From assembly GCA_014898415.1 (NCBI GenBank), contig RCTD01000035.1:1-64000 (forward strand): 64,000 bases of DNA, written 5' to 3'. The position numbers were made by a program, and so were the translations under genes. Origin of the DNA: Stromatinia cepivora. Its lineage: Eukaryota; Ascomycota; Leotiomycetes; Helotiales; Sclerotiniaceae. Under the pieces are notes generated by a model. That model did no database searches, had not been told where the DNA came from, and was given only the letters and a program-made list of their open reading frames with translations. This document shows positions 1-11,949 of the stretch, in pieces. How positions within the stretch are numbered: position 1 is the first letter of the stretch; each line of letters begins with the position of its first letter.

Positions 1-2568
1 TTATTATATCAAATACTCTTTATATATACCAATTTCTTTATTCCTAAGCGATTATATCAATTTCGGAGTTTACAATCATAAACATCAATAAATGGGAAAA
101 GTAAGATTATCATTTTGATCTCTCGAAAAAAGCCCTTTTTTATCCATCTATTCTGGACAAATTTGTATTTCGTTATTGTATAATTAATTATAGTGCAGAG
201 CTTATTTCAAATAATGATAATTCTGCCTTTAATAATTTTAAGATAAATTTAAATTCTTTATAGAAGTTGAAAAGCTATTTTTATAATTTAGGTTATCAAT
301 TTGAAAAAGAATAATACTCTTTAATGAATAACAAATATATTATCGACCAAATAGGATAGAAAATTGTTATATCGTTGAAAGAGCAAATTACTATAGATAC
401 TCTATATATATACTATTTGTATACTTTAACAAAACTTTTCGATTTAAAGTCGAAGTATATTTCGGTTAAGGAATTATGAAACAGATTGGTAATTATTGTT
501 AAAAACTAAAAGCGTATTGATAAAATGAAATTAATAGAGGTTTTTTTATTTTTAATTCTAATCTATATCAATTCTTGACTTTAAAATAATCAAAACAAAT
601 CTTCAGCCTTAATTGATTCAATTTAATAAAGAATTTTTATTTTCCTAATTCTAATGAAGCTTTTAAAGATAATCTTTTTCTATTAAAACCATTAAATAAA
701 GAATCCTTTGAAAATTAATTTACCCTATATATCCCTTTGTTTCAATATATCTTCGAATAAAAAATAAATTTGATTTACGAAATATTTGCGAAAATATTCT
801 CGCTATTTATAAATAGCATTTCCGCAGAGTTTTTAAAGGAGGCTTATTTCCGAATTGTTATTTTTCAATTATTCAATTCTTTTTGAAATACAATTCTGTA
901 TTATAATATACCATTATCTATATTCAAATAAATAAAAAGTTTTATCTTATATTAATACTTTTATTTATATTATATTTTCTTGATTATAATAAGAAATTTA
1001 ACTTTATTATTCTTTCTTTAATCTTTTTTATTTAATTTCCAAAAACAAATAAAAAGAAATTTTAAAAAAGAATAATTATTATAATCGATTTTTTTAAATT
1101 AAAGGAATTGATTAAAAGTTTCTATAAAGAGTATTAAATCTTTGCTTTTCATAAATTAAATAACAATAATAATTTAATTCGGGAATTTCTAAAGAAGTAT
1201 TTCTTTATTTATTAATTATAGTATAATTTTGATTGAATAATAAAAAGGGAAACTTTTCAGAAGATTAAACAAAAGAATCAATTTTGTTGGAAGACTCTAA
1301 TTAAATCTGAATCCCGAGTAATTATAATTCGATTAAATATATTTTGTGATATATTAGTTTTTTTAGATTCTATAGATCGATTTTGGTATCGATTTCTTAT
1401 TTAATTATAATTTTGAATGAAAAAGAATATAAAGGATAATAGCTTTTATAAAAACCTTTGGAGATCTCTTCAAAATCAAATTATTCTTTTTGAATTAAAC
1501 GAATTTAATAGAAAAAACCTTTATATCCCCTAATCTTTTTCTTTTAATATCAATTTTGTTCTACAAAATCATCTTTTTATAATTCTTTTAGGATATTTTA
1601 TTTTGGGATTTTAATAATTGTTAAAGGAATAATAAATAGATTACTCGAAATCAATAATAATGAGTTCAAATTTAGTATAAATAATAATATAATTTTGTAA
1701 TAACAAATCTGATTATTCAATTTTGAAATATTTCAAAAAGAAAAAAAGTAATAAGGAGATTGATTATTATTTGCTAGATTATAATATATCTTTATAACAA
1801 TAAAAAGCCCCTTCGCAATAAGGATCTCGAAGATAATGAATTCCTTAATTAAAAGAATACTAGTAATTAAAAGATTATGAATCTAATTGAAAAAGAATCT
1901 TCTATTAGGAAATTTAATCTATATTAAAGAAATTAATAGAAAAAGAGAAAGAAATCGCGGGGCGAGAATCGATTCAGAATCAATCTATAATATCATTCAA
2001 ATCTGTCGAAGTAATCCAGTCATCAGAATTCTTTGTTGGGTTTTTTTGGAATATAAGATACGCTTCAATCCTTAATACAGATTGTGAACTAAATAGAGAA
2101 TAAACTGAATCGCTCTTCAACAAAAAAGCTTTTTACAAGATTTAACAATAAGAAAAAAAATCACACCCCTCCAATATTAAATAAGAGCTTGTAACGTTAA
2201 AAACCTTACCTCGCTATTCAATCGTATTCAAAAATCATCAAAAAATCCTACTACAAACATGAAATCTGTTACAAAATATCCGGTTAAATATCTAAGAAAA
2301 GCTAAAAATGAAAAGAATAATAAGAATACTTCTCAGGAACTTGAAGTTTCTATCGAATTTGGTAAAGAGATAATAGAAGCAAATTTAGATCAATGAGAAT
2401 CTGAAATATACTATTTTTTTAAGATGATCTTAAAAATTATTCATCGTTTTAATCTATTAATACTTTAATTGGCTTTCTTTGGTTTAATTGTTTCTTGATT
2501 TATTTGGTTTTTACTTTTTATAATTATTTTAAGATTAGATAGAATATATATTCCGGGGAAGAGAAGGG
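1..2568 (+). pseudogene. Gypsy-1 left copy, 5' part (probable gag region), RIP-degraded
   Basis: This AT-rich stretch is the mirror of 11,950-14,490 and lies directly upstream of the left pol region, so it is probably the gag part of the same element. Short open pieces survive, for example around 1,887-2,075 and 2,261-2,400. No zinc knuckle or other diagnostic gag motif could be read, so the gag call rests on position only. Many in-frame TAA and TAG codons make it non-functional. Confidence 0.5.
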
Positions 2569-2842
2569 TATAAGAAAGTTAGGATGTCAAGATTTAATAT
2601 ATAGCTAATTCGTAGTTATATAGTTAGATATAAGAGAGGGTTCTGTTCTTTTTTCTTTGATGAAATTGATTGTTTTTTTTATTAATCTTTTTGTACCTTA
2701 TTTATATATAATCTAAATCATTATTTAAATCTATTAGTTTTACTACTTGAAGTCTCTACAATATAATCTGATCAGTTCCAACCCTCATTTCCCCTTGCAG
2801 CGTGCTATCGGGATGTATGTATCTCGATCTATCTCTTTTACA
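2569..2842 (+). repeat. LTR-A copy 1
   Basis: First of five copies of a repeat of about 292 bp. Complete copies begin TGTGAGAAAGTTGGGATATC and end ATCTCTTTCACA, typical of an LTR. This copy is 274 bp and starts TATAAGAAAG through RIP-type changes. It interrupts the left Gypsy-1 copy at the same place where LTR-A copy 2 interrupts the right one, so it was there before the inverted duplication. No matching target duplication was found. Confidence 0.7.
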
Positions 2843-2854
2843 ATATAGAAGAGA

Positions 2855-5800
2855 GAATATTGATTGCCTTTATTGAATTCAAGAATACAAAAGTTCGAGA
2901 AAGATTCGATCAAGTATTAATTGAAATCGATTCAGAATCTGAAATATTATTTAAATATCGATAATATCATCGAATCTTTTCCAAATGTAAATCAAATATC
3001 TTATCTTTTAATCGATTTTATAATTATAAAATCATATTGAAAAGTAAAGAAGAAAAAACTTTATATTATAATTCGCTTTATAAGATATCTTTAAAATAAT
3101 TGAAAATCATTAAAGAATATATTATGGATAATCTTAATAAAGGTTTTATTAAATCTAATTAAGTCCTTTATATTGTACTCATTTTATTCGTCAGAAAACC
3201 CAATGATAATCTGAGATTCTGTATAAATTTCAGATTATTGAATTTTTTAATATATAAAGATCGATATCCCTTCCCTTTAATCAACAAAACGCTTTCTCGG
3301 CTTTCCGATACCAAGGTTTTTACCAAACTTGATATTCGTTAAGTTTTCCATTGTATACAAATGAATCCTGTTTTGGAAAAGTATACTACCTTCTGAATTC
3401 GATATAGATTATATAAATACAAAATTGTACCATTTGAATTAACAAATGATTCTGTAATCTATTAATATTATATAAATAATATTCTATTTAATTATCTAAA
3501 TATCTTCTATACAATATACCTTAATAATATTCTAATCTATTCTGAAAACGAAAAAGAATATTAAACTTATATTAAACTAATTTTCGATCGATTAGAAATT
3601 ATTGGCTTACAAATGGATCTCAAGAAATACAAATTCAACATTATATATATCAAATATTTAGGTTTTATTATCTTTATTAAAGAAATAGAAATAGATCTTA
3701 AAAAGATTGAAATAATTGAGAATTGGATCTTTCCAATAATAATAAAAAGGATCCAATCATTCCTTGGTTTTTACAATTTTTATTAATAATTCATTAAAGA
3801 TTATAATATAATAGCGAAATCTTTCAATAAACTTATCAAAGCAAATATTAAATTTATATTCAACAATATATACCAAAATATATTCAATATTTTAAAGAAA
3901 AAGTTTATTTCTATTTTGTTTTTACAATATTATAATTATCGATTTCTTTGTATATTCAAAACAAATATATCCGATAGAATAATTGCTAATATATTATTAT
4001 AATAGTATAACAAAGATTGGTTTCCTATAGTTTATTTCTTCAAAACTATAATTATTGTTAAATTGAATTACAAAATTTATGATAAAGAAATACTATCAAT
4101 TATTCGATCTTTTAATTATTGAAGAATAGAATTCATTAATTTATTATATAAAATCAAGGTTTATACCGATTACAAGATCCTCGAATATTTTATGATTATC
4201 AAAACTCTTAATACCCAATAAATGCATTAAACAGAAATATTAATTGATTATAACTTTATTATTATATACTGTTTTGAAAAGAATAACCCCTTTATCGATA
4301 CCCTAATTTATCGAATCAATGAATTGAATTTTCAGAATTATATTAAGAAGAAGAATCATTTTTAATAATTTATTAAGGATAATCAAATTAATATCGAAAT
4401 TATAAAAGAAGTTTTATAAAAGTATTATTCAAATAAAACAATGATTATTAATATCGATTTGAATGAAATCGTTTTTCGATTCGATTTAATTAATTATATT
4501 ATTGAAGCGAATAAAACTATAAATAGTTTATTAATATTCAAAATACAAGTTACCCAAAATCATAAATATATATTACTCTAAAATGATCTTTTGCTTTATA
4601 ATGATCATCTGATAATATCCGATATCGACAATTTTCGAATCTATTTGATTTACGAAATCTATAATTCTGTTTCTATTATTTATTTTGATATAAACAAAAT
4701 CTATCTTTTATTATTTCAATAATATTATTGATTTAAAATGTATAATATTATAATCAAATATATATACAATTATTATATTTGTAAATGCAATTCTATTTTA
4801 TATAATTGTATTTTTAGTTTATTGTATTTATTTCCGATTTCTAATCGAATATAGTAATATATTATTATCAATTATTACAATTTTAATAAGGATAAATACA
4901 GATATAATAATATTTTAATCATTCTTGATTGATTAATAAAATAAGCTATTTCTATATCTTATTATAAATCAATCGATATTCGAGTTTAAATATAATTATA
5001 TCTTTATTATATATATTGATATTATAATCTTCTTAATATTATAATATCAAATCGCAATCTTCAATTTATATCACAATTCTGAAAAGAATTCAATCAAATT
5101 TTAGGAACCGATTTCAAATTATCCATTATTTATTATCCTCAAATTAATAATCAAATTAAGATCTATAATCAATACCTTCAATAATGATTAAAATTATTTA
5201 TTAATTATTATTAAAATGATTAATTAGAATTTTTATTTATAATGAATTATATATAATTTATTCTTTTATATGATTCCTTAAAAAAGCTTATATTTTATAA
5301 AATCCTATATAAATATGTATCAAAATGTATATAGGAATGAAAGAAAGATGCTAATAAATCAATAAATAATATAAATATATATAATATTTATATATATATA
5401 GAATATAATAGATTAGCTTTTATATAAATCAAAGAAGGTTTATTGTATATCCAAACCAAAATATCGAAATTCATAAATACTTATCGATAAAGAGTTAATT
5501 TTAATATCAGAGATTATATATAGTTTAATATAAAGAATTATTTTATTCAAAGATCATTTAAAAAACTAAACTTCTAGATTTAAAGAAGATTCAAGATTAT
5601 TGATCGATTTGGGAACTTTTTCAAATTCAAATTCTCGATTATAATGAAAATTCATTCTGTTTTTTTTTCAGATCGATTATACAAAGTATACAATAATCCT
5701 TTTTCTAATCAAATATTTGAATCATCTTTATTTATTAATATAACTAATAATTCGGAATAGAAAATAGAAAAGATTTTAGTAATAAAGAAAATACAAAAAA

Positions 5801-6000
5801 CTTTATTATATAGAATCTTATAATTTAATAATAATATCGATTTTATTTGATATTCTACTTCCGATCTTAAAACATTATTATATCTTTTATGCGATTTTCA
5901 TTTGGTTAATTCAATATTACTTGATCCTTTTAATCGATTATTTGATTGAATAAAGTTTAATAAAAGTAAAAAAAATAATTATAATTATATAAATAATGAT
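2855..6000 (+). pseudogene. Gypsy-1 left copy pol (RT, RNase H, integrase, chromodomain), degraded
   Basis: Conceptual translation, reading through RIP-type stops, gives a Ty3/Gypsy chromovirus polyprotein. Reverse transcriptase lies at about 3,180-3,790 (DRYPFPLI, FTKLDIR, a YLNNILIYS version of the YLDD active site, then FLGFYNFY). RNase H follows at 3,900-4,330 (ELNYEI-like and VYTDY motifs), integrase at 4,740-5,320 (NRNLQFIS, YYPQINNQIKI), and a chromodomain-like end with KIHSVFFSDRL at 5,630-5,960. D-to-N changes and numerous TAA/TAG codons make it inactive. The protease and pol N-terminal part present in the right copy is missing here. Confidence 0.9.
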
Positions 6001-6223
6001 TCATTTATAAAATCAAGGGAAAGAAAAGTATTCTTCAATTTAGCAGATTAAATATTATGATTTTATAATAGTATATATATATATAATTATAAAAGGATCG
6101 AAAACTCATATAAATTCGAAGGAATTTGATTGTATATATATATGGTCCAAATTCTATACAATAGATAAACTACTATCATCAAAATAATATAAAAATAATA
6201 TATTAAAATCTTATATCTATTAT

Positions 6224-6986
6224 TGTGACGTACAAGAGCCGTAGTAGAGCTGAATAAACAGGGTCAATTATGTTCCTTAGAATCTACAACTGAAAAACTA
6301 TGACTTATAAAGAGTGATTAGATATATATATATAAATACTTATTTGTAAGCTGCAGGGTTATGTATATATATTATTAGGGTTATTATTCTATTATACTAA
6401 ATTATATGAATTATAATATATATATATAAACAATCAGTTCATTAATTGATATAAAAGATAAGAGATATTATATAATTAACTTCCTATAGTTCATGATTCG
6501 TGATACTATTTCTCTTTTCGGAAAAGCTCGTTTTCAAGCGTTTTATTCCTTTATTCTATTATTATTTTATCAAAAACCAGGTTTTATAAAGATTTATAAG
6601 CTTTAAATCAATTAAATTGGTCATTTTGGTTGATTTGGTCAATTTATTAGAAATTGACCAAATTAACTAAATTAATCGATCAAATTAACCAAAATGATGA
6701 ATGAATTAATCAAATCGACCAAATCGTTCATCAATTGATTAAATTAATATTGATTTATATTCTCCTTGATTTGGAAAACCTTTAAAAGGAAAAAGTTTCA
6801 ATAGAAAAGAGAAGGAGATTGAATTATAATATAATGATAATAGATAATTAATATAATCAATTCCGAAATCGATTAAGTTAATTGATCAAATTGATCAAAT
6901 CAATCAAATTGAATGAAATCGATAGGGGTGATATTATATTTCGTTTTTATTATATTTAAGTTTCCCTTTGTATGATTTTTAAAATG
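6224..6986 (+). mobile_element. 763-bp element copy 1, at the hinge of the inverted repeat
   Basis: The element runs from TGTGACGTACAAGAGCC to AAAATG. It is flanked by direct 5-bp ATTAT copies at 6,219-6,223 and 6,987-6,991. The reverse complement at 24,500-25,262 has the same length and its own ATTAT duplications. The first 282 bp (6,224-6,505) match the solo LTR-B at 24,213-24,494. The other 481 bp hold a purine-rich stretch and repeated TCAATTTGAT-like words, including a perfect 13-bp stem with a 5-nt loop at 6,633-6,663. No coding capacity is seen. It is probably a non-autonomous relative or fragment of an LTR-B retrotransposon, although its right end lacks the usual CA. Confidence 0.7.
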
Positions 6987-6991
6987 ATTAT

Positions 6992-9900
6992 AAATATGAG
7001 TTTTTTGAAATATATTGCCTTTGTATTGTTTTGATGATGGCAGTTTGTTTATTATATAAAATTCGGGTTATATATATATATAATCAAATTCCCTTGAATT
7101 TATATGGGTTTTTGATCTTTTTATAATTATATATATATATATACTATTATGAAATTATAATATCTAATCTATTGAATTAAAGAATATTTTTCTTTTCTTT
7201 GATTTTATAAATGAATCGTTATTTATATGATTATAATTATCCTTTTTGTTTTTATAAAACTTTATTCAATCAATTAATCGATTAAAAGGATTAAACAATA
7301 TTGAATTGGCTAAATGAAAATCGTATAGAAGATATAATAATATTTTAAAATCGGAAATAGAATATCAAATAAAATCGATATTGTTATTAAACTATGAAAC
7401 TTTATATAATAGAGTTTTTTGTACTTTCTTTATTATTAAAATCTTTTCCATTTTCTATTCCGAATTATTAATTATATTAATAAACAAAGATGATTTGAAT
7501 ATCTAATTAGGAAAAAGATTATTATATACTTTGTATAATCGATTTAAAAGGAAAACAGAATGAATTTTCATTATAATTAGGAATTCGAACTTGAAAGAAC
7601 TTTCAAATCGATTAATGATCTTGAATCTTCTTTAAATTGAGAAATCTAATTTCTTGGATGATCTTTGGATAAAATAACTCTTTATATTAAATTATATATA
7701 ATTTTTGATATCGAAATTGATTTTATATTAATAAGTATTTATAGATTTCGATATCTTGATTTGAATATATAATAAATTTTCTTTCGTTTATATAAAAACT
7801 AATCTATTGTATTCTATATATATATAAATATTATATATATTTATATCATCTATTAGCTTACTAATATCTTTCTTTCATTCCTATATACATTTCGGTATAT
7901 ACCTGTATAAGGTTTTATAAGGTATAAACCCTTTTAAAGAATCATATAAAAGAATAAATTATATATAATCTATTATAAATAGGAATTCTAATTAATTGTT
8001 TTAATAATAATTAATAAACAATTTTAATTGCTATTAAAGATATTGATTATAAATCTCAGTTTGATTATCGATTTAAGGATAATAAATAATAGATAATTTG
8101 AGATTAGTTTTTAGGATTTAATTGAATTCCTTTCAGAATTGTAATATAAATTAGGGACTATAATCCGATATTATAATATTAAAAGAACTATAATATCGAT
8201 ATATATAATAAAGATATAGTTATATTTGAATTCGAATATCGATTGATTTATAATAAGGTATAAAGATAATTTACTTTATTAATCGATTAATAATAATTAA
8301 AATATTGTTATATTTATATTTATTTTTATTAAAGCTATAATAATTCATAATAATATATTATTATATTCGATTAGAAATTGAAAGTGAATATAATAAATTG
8401 GGGATACAATTATATAAAACGGAATTGTATTTATAAATATAATAATTGTATATATATTTGATTATAATATTATATATTCTGGATTAATAATATTATTGAA
8501 ATAATAAAAGATAAGTTTTGTTTATATCAGAATAAACAATGGAAATGGAATTATGAGCTTTATAAATCAAATAAATTTGAAGATTATCAATATCAGGTAT
8601 TACTAGATAATCATTATAAAGCAAAAGGTCATTTTGGAGTAATATATATTTATGATTTTGGATAACTTGTATTCTGAATACTAATAAATTATCTATAGTT
8701 TTATTTGTTTTAATGATATAATTAATTAGATCAAATCGAGAAGCGATTATTCAAATCGATATTAATAATTATTGTTTTGTTTGAATGATACTTTTATAAA
8801 ACTTCTTTTATAATTTCGATATCAATTTGATTATTTTTAATAAACTATTAAAAACGATTTTTCTTTTTAATATAATTTTAAAGATTCAATTCATCGATTT
8901 GATAAATTAAGATATCAACGAAAAGATTATTTTTTCTAGAACAATATATAATAATGAAATTATAATCAACTAGAATTTCTATTCAGCGAATTTGTTGAAT
9001 ATTGAAAGTTTTAATAATTATAAAATATTCGAGGGCTTTATAATTAATATAAATCTTGATTTTATATAATAAATCAATAAATTCTGTTTTCCAATAATTG
9101 AGAGATTGAATAATTGATAGTATTTCCTTGTTATAAATTTCATAATTTAATTCAATAATAATTATGATTTTAAAGAAATAAATTATAGGAAATCAATCTT
9201 CGCTATATTATTGTGATAATATATTAGCAATTATTTTATCGGATATATTTATTTCGAATATACAGAGGAATTGATAATTATAATATTATAAGAGTGAAAC
9301 AGAGATAAACTTTTTCTTTAAAATATTAAATATGTTTTAATATATTTCATCGAATATGAATTTAATATTTGCTTTAATAAATTTGTTAAAAGATTTTGTT
9401 ATTATATTATAATCTTTAATAAATCATCAATAAAAATTATAAAAACTAAAGAATAATTGAATCCCTTTTATTATTATCGAAAAGATCCAATTCTCAATTA
9501 TCTTAATCTTTTCAAGATTTACCTTTACTTTTTTAATAAAAATGATAAAGTCTAAGTATTTAATATATATAATATTGAATTTGTATTTTTTAAGATTTAT
9601 TTATAAATTAACAATTTCTAATTATTCGAGAATTAATTTAATATAAATTTGATACTTTTCTTTGTTTTTGGAATAGATTAAAATATCATTGAGATATATT
9701 ATATAAAAGATATTTAAATAATCGAATAAAATATTATTTATATAATATTAATAGATTACAGAATCATTTGTTAATCCGAATAATACAACCTTATATTTAT
9801 ATAATCTATATCGGATTCGAAAGATAATATATTCTTTTAAAGTAGAATCTATTTTTATATAATAAAAAGTTTAACGAATATTGAGTTTGATAAAGATTTT

Positions 9901-10350
9901 AATATTGGAAAACCGAGAAAGCGTTTTATCAATTAAAGGAAGAGGATACCGATTTTTATATATTAAAGAATTCAATAATCTGAAGTTTATATAGAACCTC
10001 AAATTACTATTGGGTTTCTTGATGAATAGGATAGATACAATATAAAGGATTTAATTAAATTCAATAAAACCTTTATTGAGATTATCTATAATATATTTTT
10101 TAACGACTTCTAATTATTTAAGGGATATCTTATAAAACAGATTATAATGCAAGATTTGTTCTCCTTTATCTTCCAATATAATTTTATAATTATAAAATCG
10201 ATTAAAAGACAAGATATTTGATTTATACTTGGAAAAGATTCGATGATATTATCGATATTCAAATAGTATTTCAGATTCTGAATCGATTTCGGTTAGTACT
10301 CGATCGAGTTTTTTTTAAACTTTTATATTCTTGAATTCAATTAAAATAAT
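6992..10350 (-). pseudogene. Gypsy-1 right copy pol, degraded, inverted
   Basis: This is the reverse complement of the left pol region. Chromodomain-equivalent sequence lies at about 7,210-7,600, integrase at 7,900-8,500, RNase H at 8,900-9,300, and reverse transcriptase at 9,430-10,050. The same motifs appear with a different set of stops, so the two copies mutated separately. It ends at the hinge next to the 763-bp element. Confidence 0.88.
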
Positions 10351-10354
10351 CAAT

Positions 10355-11657
10355 ATTTTTTTTTTGTATATTATTTATTCTATTAAGAGTCTATTACATT
10401 ATCAAGTTTTTTCAAAATAATGGTAAAGAATTCAATTTATTCGTCTTTCTTACATTTTAATTGGAACTTATCGGGTTTGAGTATATATAGATCGAGGACT
10501 TCGGACGATATACAGAGGAAGCATTTATAGATCTGCAATGGTAATATAATTGATTGAAAAAGAGGTGGATTGAATTCAAAAGGAATCAGAGCTTTTTCTT
10601 TTTCAATAAGAATCTGTATTGCATTTATATTTGAAGATTCTTATTATATATCATTAATTACAATTGATCTATTCAATTATAAATCTCTTCGATTCCAATA
10701 TTCCTTGAGTTGATTATCTCATCGATCAATATCTTATTGAACTAATCGATCGATCTTCTGTTTGCAAAAGGATAATTAGATAATAAAGAGATTATTCGAA
10801 TAAAAGATAATACAGGATTTTTCTTTAAATTATTCGAAATATTGATTAAAGCAATCGAACTTTATTTGAATCTCTAATAATCAAAGTTTATTTAAAATAA
10901 TATTATAATTCTTTAATTCAATAATAAGGAAAGGGATAAAAAATTGTTCATAATTATTGATTATTAAATTAAAGAATATAAAATAGATAATGATATAGTC
11001 TTGTATATTATTATACTCTTTAACTTTGATTAAAATTTTAAATAATATAATTCTTGATTTAAATATAAGAAATAAACAAATAAAGAGTATAATATTAATA
11101 AAAACAAACCTATTTGCTTCAAAATCAATAAATACTTTTGATCAATAAATATAATTATTTTTCGAAAAATTATAAAAAAGAGTGAATACTTCTCCTCTTA
11201 TAAACTTGATTAAATTAAAAAATCTCATATCCTATATAATATTTAAAATAGAAACAGAATTTAAGCATTTGATTTTAAATGCTTTTCTTCTTCTAAACAG
11301 ACATTCTGTATAACTTCAATTATAGCTTCTAAACTGAAATCTTCTTCGGCATCCCGATATTCTTCGAATTCTTCTGTTTCTTCTTATATCGTCTCGATCT
11401 TATTGAAGTTATCGATACAAGGCATCGATATATATATTATTTCAAGAAAGGGAAAAAGCAACGAGCATTTGAAGTTCGAATAGTTATTGGGTATAACGAA
11501 GCCGGTATATCCGGAAGGAGCATTTCGGGATAGAAACGGTTTCGGGAATATAGAGGTTCCAAAATTGGAATTATTAGAATTCCAAAAGAATTATAAGGGG
11601 TTCATAATAATCATTGGTTTACGAATAATTACAAAAGCTTTTTGCCTAATATAGTAT
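10355..11657 (-). pseudogene. Gypsy-1 right-copy segment absent from left copy (gag end/protease region)
   Basis: About 1.3 kb lies between the pol N-terminal region and LTR-A copy 2. It is one of the less AT-rich parts of the island, with short readable pieces on the minus strand such as an acidic stretch around 11,290-11,400. By position it should encode the gag C-terminus, protease and pol linker, but no diagnostic motif was read. The left arm jumps from the end of LTR-A directly to the equivalent of 10,350, so this segment was deleted there or gained here. Confidence 0.5.
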
Positions 11658-11949
11658 TGTGAAAGAGGTAGGTCGAGATACGTGCGTCCCGATAGTACAT
11701 TGCAAAAGGAAATGGGAATTAGAATTGATCAGATTATATTATAGAGGTTTCAAGTAATAAAACTAGTAGGTTTAGATAATAATTTGGATTGTATATAAAT
11801 AGGGTACAAAAAGATTAATAAAAAAACGATTAATTTCTTTTAAAGAAAAAAAAACAAAGTTTTTTTTTATATCTAATTACAAAGAATTATATGATTATAT
11901 AACTATAAACTAGTTATATATTAGACCTTGATATCCCAACTTTCTTATA
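11658..11949 (-). repeat. LTR-A copy 2
   Basis: This 292-bp copy is the reverse complement of the LTR-A consensus and pairs with copy 1 in the inverted repeat. It is less mutated than copy 1 and retains GTAGGTCGAGATACGTGCGT near its left end. Flanks are AGTAT and CCCTT, so no target duplication is visible. Confidence 0.75.
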
